From an uncultured Lachnospiraceae bacterium (GTDB lineage Bacteria; Bacillota; Clostridia; Lachnospirales; Lachnospiraceae), in NCBI GenBank assembly GCA_947630485.1, contig CANRHU010000027.1:1-42084 (forward strand): a stretch of 42,084 nt of DNA, in the 5' to 3' direction. How positions within the stretch are numbered: position 1 is the stretch's first letter; each line of letters starts with the position of its first letter. The notes under the pieces are model-generated. The model was not told the origin of the DNA. It saw nothing but the letters and a program-made list of their open reading frames with translations, and did no database searches. Of this stretch, positions 39,613 through 42,084 are shown piece by piece. A program made the translations under genes and the position numbers.

Positions 39613-41175
39613 TCAGTCCTTGAACTCGTAATCCTTGATCTCTCTTACCACATCGATGATGGTGCCGTCGCGGGCCTCAATGATGCCGACGACCCGGTCG
39701 CCGAACTGCACCGGATCCGGCTCGCCGACCATGGCGTAAGCCATGTCGCGCAGCTCCTCGATGGTCTTAAACGGAAGCTTCACGTCCTTCATGCACTCGA
39801 TCAGATCCTGACGTTTCGGGTTGATCGCGATGCCGTAGTCGGTGATGACCACGTCAACGGTCTCGCCGGGGGTGGTCACGGTGGTCACATTCGTGCAGAT
39901 CGCCGGGATACGTCCCTGCAGAAGCGGCGCGATCACGATCGTGCACTTCGCTCCCGCCGCCGTGTCCGGATGTCCGCCCTGCGCGCCGGTGATCATGCCG
40001 TCAGAGCCGACGACCACGTTGCAGTTGAAGTTCACATCCACTTCCAGGGAAGCCAGGATGACGAAATCAAGCTTATTGACATACGCACCCTTGTTGAACG
40101 GATTGGCGTACTCGGAAGCGGTGATCTCGATGTGGTTCGGGTTCTTCTTGATGGACTCAATCGCGCCCATGTCGAAGTCCTGGGTATCCACCAGGGTCTT
40201 TACCAGGCCCTTCTCCAGCAGGTTGCACATCGGGGTCGTAATGCCGCCAAGGCCCAGCCCCATATGGATGCCTCTCTCCTCCATGATCTTGCCCAGGGAG
40301 ATCGTGGACGCGATGGACGCGCCGCCGACGCCTGTCTGATAGGAGAAGCCTTCCTTGAAGTACGGGGTGTTGATCACGAACTGCGTGCAGTAATCCGCCA
40401 TCATGATCTTGCGGACGTCGGTGGTCGGTTTCGCAGCGCCGGTCGCGATCTTCGCCGGATTGCCGATGGCGTCAACCACGCACACGTAGTCTACATGAAC
40501 CATGGAAATGCTGGCCGGGACGTTGGGGAACGGCACCAGGCAGTCGGTGATGGCGACTACCTTGTCGGCATACTCCGCGTCCACAACCGCGTAGGACAGA
40601 ACGCCGCAGTCGCTCTTGCCGCCGTTGGCCTTCATGTTGCCGTACTCGTCGCAGGTCGGCGCGCCGATGAACGCGATATCGATATGGACCTCGCCGGACT
40701 CGATCGCGCGGACACGTCCGCCGTGGGAACGCATGATCGCCAGATCACGGAGCTTGCCGGTGGAAATGGCTTCGCCGATCTTGCCGCGGACACCGGAGGA
40801 CTGGATTCCTACGATGGTTCCGTCCTCGATCATGGGAACGATGGGATCATGGGCCTTGCCCAGGGAGGACGCACAGATGGTGATTCCCTTGATTCCCATA
40901 TTGTGAATCTCTTCCATGACCATGTTGACGATATAGTCGCCCTCACGGAAATGATGATGGAAGGAAATGGTCATGCCGTCCTTGATTCCGCATTTCACCA
41001 GAGCCTCGTGGATATTCTCCACCATCTTGCTCCTCTTGGGATCGCATACCGCGTGTACGGTGGGAGCGGCCTTGGTATACTCATAATTATCATAGGCGTA
41101 AGCGCCTTCAAATACCTTCTTGCCGGTAGCCTTTAAGACTTCTTCCGGTATCTCTCTGCCAACTGCATTAATCAT
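39613..41175 (-). CDS. citF: Citrate lyase alpha subunit (citrate:acetyl-ACP transferase)
   Basis: 520 residues. CitF swaps the acetyl group on the acyl carrier protein CitD for citrate, forming citryl-ACP for CitE. The N-terminus MINAVGREIPEEV, the VRGKIGEAISTGKL and FIGAPTCDEYGNMKA regions and the QTGVGGASIASTISLG block near residue 285 match citrate-lyase alpha subunits and their CoA-transferase fold; length is normal. The ATG at 41175 lies one base after the citE stop with GAGGGGG inside the end of citE, so translation is coupled. An in-frame start at 41193 inside citE is less likely. Confidence 0.95.
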   Translation of the reverse strand: MINAVGREIPEEVLKATGKKVFEGAYAYDNYEYTKAAPTVHAVCDPKRSKMVENIHEALVKCGIKDGMTISFHHHFREGDYIVNMVMEEIHNMGIKGITICASSLGKAHDPIVPMIEDGTIVGIQSSGVRGKIGEAISTGKLRDLAIMRSHGGRVRAIESGEVHIDIAFIGAPTCDEYGNMKANGGKSDCGVLSYAVVDAEYADKVVAITDCLVPFPNVPASISMVHVDYVCVVDAIGNPAKIATGAAKPTTDVRKIMMADYCTQFVINTPYFKEGFSYQTGVGGASIASTISLGKIMEERGIHMGLGLGGITTPMCNLLEKGLVKTLVDTQDFDMGAIESIKKNPNHIEITASEYANPFNKGAYVNKLDFVILASLEVDVNFNCNVVVGSDGMITGAQGGHPDTAAGAKCTIVIAPLLQGRIPAICTNVTTVTTPGETVDVVITDYGIAINPKRQDLIECMKDVKLPFKTIEELRDMAYAMVGEPDPVQFGDRVVGIIEARDGTIIDVVREIKDYEFKD

Positions 41176-41176
41176 A

Positions 41177-42079
41177 TTACAGATCCCCCTCATATACGCC
41201 TGATGCTTTCGCCAGGTCTATGGTTCTCTTGGCGCCATCGTAGAACGCGATGTCGATCATCTTGCCGTCCACGGTGAACACGCCGATGCCGAGCGCCTTC
41301 TTCTCGTCGATCTCCTTCACAACCTTCTCGGCGAAAATGATCTCCTTCTGGGTCGGCGTGAAGATCTTATGAACAATGGCAATCTGTCTCGGATTGACCA
41401 GGGACTTGCCGTCGAAGCCCATCATCTTGATCATCTTCACTTCTTCCTCGAACACGTCCATGGCGTCAAGGTTCGTGAAAACGGTATCCCAGCACTGCAC
41501 GCCTGCCGCGCGGGCCGCGATGATCATCTGCTGTCTCGCGCCCTGAAGCTCAACGCCGGTGCCGGTGATCGTGGTCTGCAGATCCTTCGTGTAGTCGCCG
41601 CCGGAAAGGGCGATACCGATCAGACGGTCGGAAGACTTGCAGATCTCAAGGGCATTCAGAACGCCCTTGCAGGACTCAAGCGCGGACATAAGAAGCGTGG
41701 AGCCTTCCGGACGGCCGAATTCTCTCTCGGCTGCCAGCACATGCTCTTCCACCACATGAACGTCCTGCGCGCTCTCGGTCTTGGCGATGCGGATCGTATC
41801 GGCGCCGCCTGCCACGCAGACGCGGATATCTTCTTTCCAGTGGGGCGTGTCAAGGCCGTTAATACGGACGACGCGCTCTACGCCGCGATAATCGATCTCC
41901 TGCAGCGCATGATACAGAGAATAACGCGCCGCGTCTTTCTGGTTCTCCGCCACGGCGTCTTCCAGATCCAGCATAATGGAATCCGGTTTGTAAATATAGG
42001 GATCTTTGATGAGGCCGGGTTTCTGGCAGTTTAGAAACATCATGGAACGTCTGAGTCTTTTCTTATAAGGATGGCTCAT
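41177..42079 (-). CDS. citE: Citrate lyase beta subunit (citryl-ACP lyase)
   Basis: 300 residues of the HpcH/HpaI aldolase family. CitE splits citryl-ACP into oxaloacetate and acetyl-ACP using Mg2+. RSMMFLNCQKPGLIKD, DSIMLDLEDAVAENQKD (metal-site Glu/Asp near residue 40), VVRINGLDTPHW, ALSGGDYTKDL and GFDGKSLVNPRQI are family hallmarks in order. Full length in the window; only five bases lie upstream. The ATGA at its start could overlap the stop of a preceding gene, probably the carrier citD outside the window (inference). Confidence 0.95.
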   Translation of the reverse strand: MSHPYKKRLRRSMMFLNCQKPGLIKDPYIYKPDSIMLDLEDAVAENQKDAARYSLYHALQEIDYRGVERVVRINGLDTPHWKEDIRVCVAGGADTIRIAKTESAQDVHVVEEHVLAAEREFGRPEGSTLLMSALESCKGVLNALEICKSSDRLIGIALSGGDYTKDLQTTITGTGVELQGARQQMIIAARAAGVQCWDTVFTNLDAMDVFEEEVKMIKMMGFDGKSLVNPRQIAIVHKIFTPTQKEIIFAEKVVKEIDEKKALGIGVFTVDGKMIDIAFYDGAKRTIDLAKASGVYEGDL

Positions 42080-42084
42080 TTGAT

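Overview
Base composition (GC-rich, roughly mid-50s %), strong AGGAGG ribosome binding sites, sigma-A-type promoters and the gene content point to an anaerobic member of the Bacillota, most likely a gut Clostridium/Lachnospiraceae-type bacterium. That content is an AraB/AraM pair, a separate MetH reactivation protein, citrate lyase with a 2-hydroxycarboxylate transporter, an MsmX-dependent type of sugar ABC system, and a PD-(D/E)XK 'transposase'. The taxonomic call is inference. Nearly every gene lies on the minus strand; only citC (34986-36062) and the nuclease gene (17805-18695) are on the plus strand. No rRNA, tRNA or CRISPR was seen.

Layout from low to high coordinates (transcription mostly runs right to left). 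1-2877: methionine/C1 operon metF, MetH reactivation protein, metH (cut by the window edge). 3041-6231: araM-araB with a clear promoter. 6250-8967: an hflK / small membrane protein / hflC operon preceded by a promoter, a leader that looks like a yybP-ykoY (manganese) riboswitch and an overlapping intrinsic terminator. 8987-14386: four-gene biosynthetic-looking operon of unknown product (DRE-TIM aldolase fusion, HAD phosphatase, ThDP enzyme, SDR). 14388-31367: a 17-kb carbohydrate or sugar-acid catabolic operon, in order of transcription: tandem FAH protein, GntR regulator, NAL/DapA-family aldolase, two ABC permeases, binding lipoprotein, two almost identical beta-helix proteins, YhcH protein, Fe-alcohol dehydrogenase, Zn-dehydrogenase, D-lyxose isomerase. 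It is interrupted by an oppositely oriented nuclease element flanked by perfect 34-bp direct repeats. 31523-34900: galM-topB. 34924-36062: citC. 36076-37885: a membrane/TPR-like protein and a ferredoxin-like protein. 38136-42079: citrate lyase citE-citF and a 2HCT citrate/malate transporter.

How the genes work together: the catabolic operon imports an oligosaccharide through a binding protein and two permeases (no ATPase present, so a shared one is implied). The oligosaccharide is probably cleaved in the cytoplasm by the beta-helix proteins, and the sugar or sugar acid is processed by dehydrogenases, isomerase, aldolase and FAH-type enzyme under a local GntR repressor. The citrate genes form a citrate fermentation module: uptake, CitC activation of the lyase, and cleavage to acetate and oxaloacetate; citD and citX/citG are not visible.

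Most notable: (1) the manganese-type riboswitch in front of hflKC; (2) the 1,278-bp nuclease unit whose insertion duplicated 34 bp at the end of yhcH and left a terminal remnant beside the next gene; (3) a recurring hairpin repeat family (linker close to GGTATTTCCATGC, loop CCAGTGA) at three intergenic sites, whose stems pair fully only as minus-strand RNA; (4) a tandem 2.1-kb gene duplication with a 1.54-kb core showing no visible difference between diverged ends, which suggests gene conversion; (5) the uncharacterised aldolase/HAD/ThDP/SDR operon.
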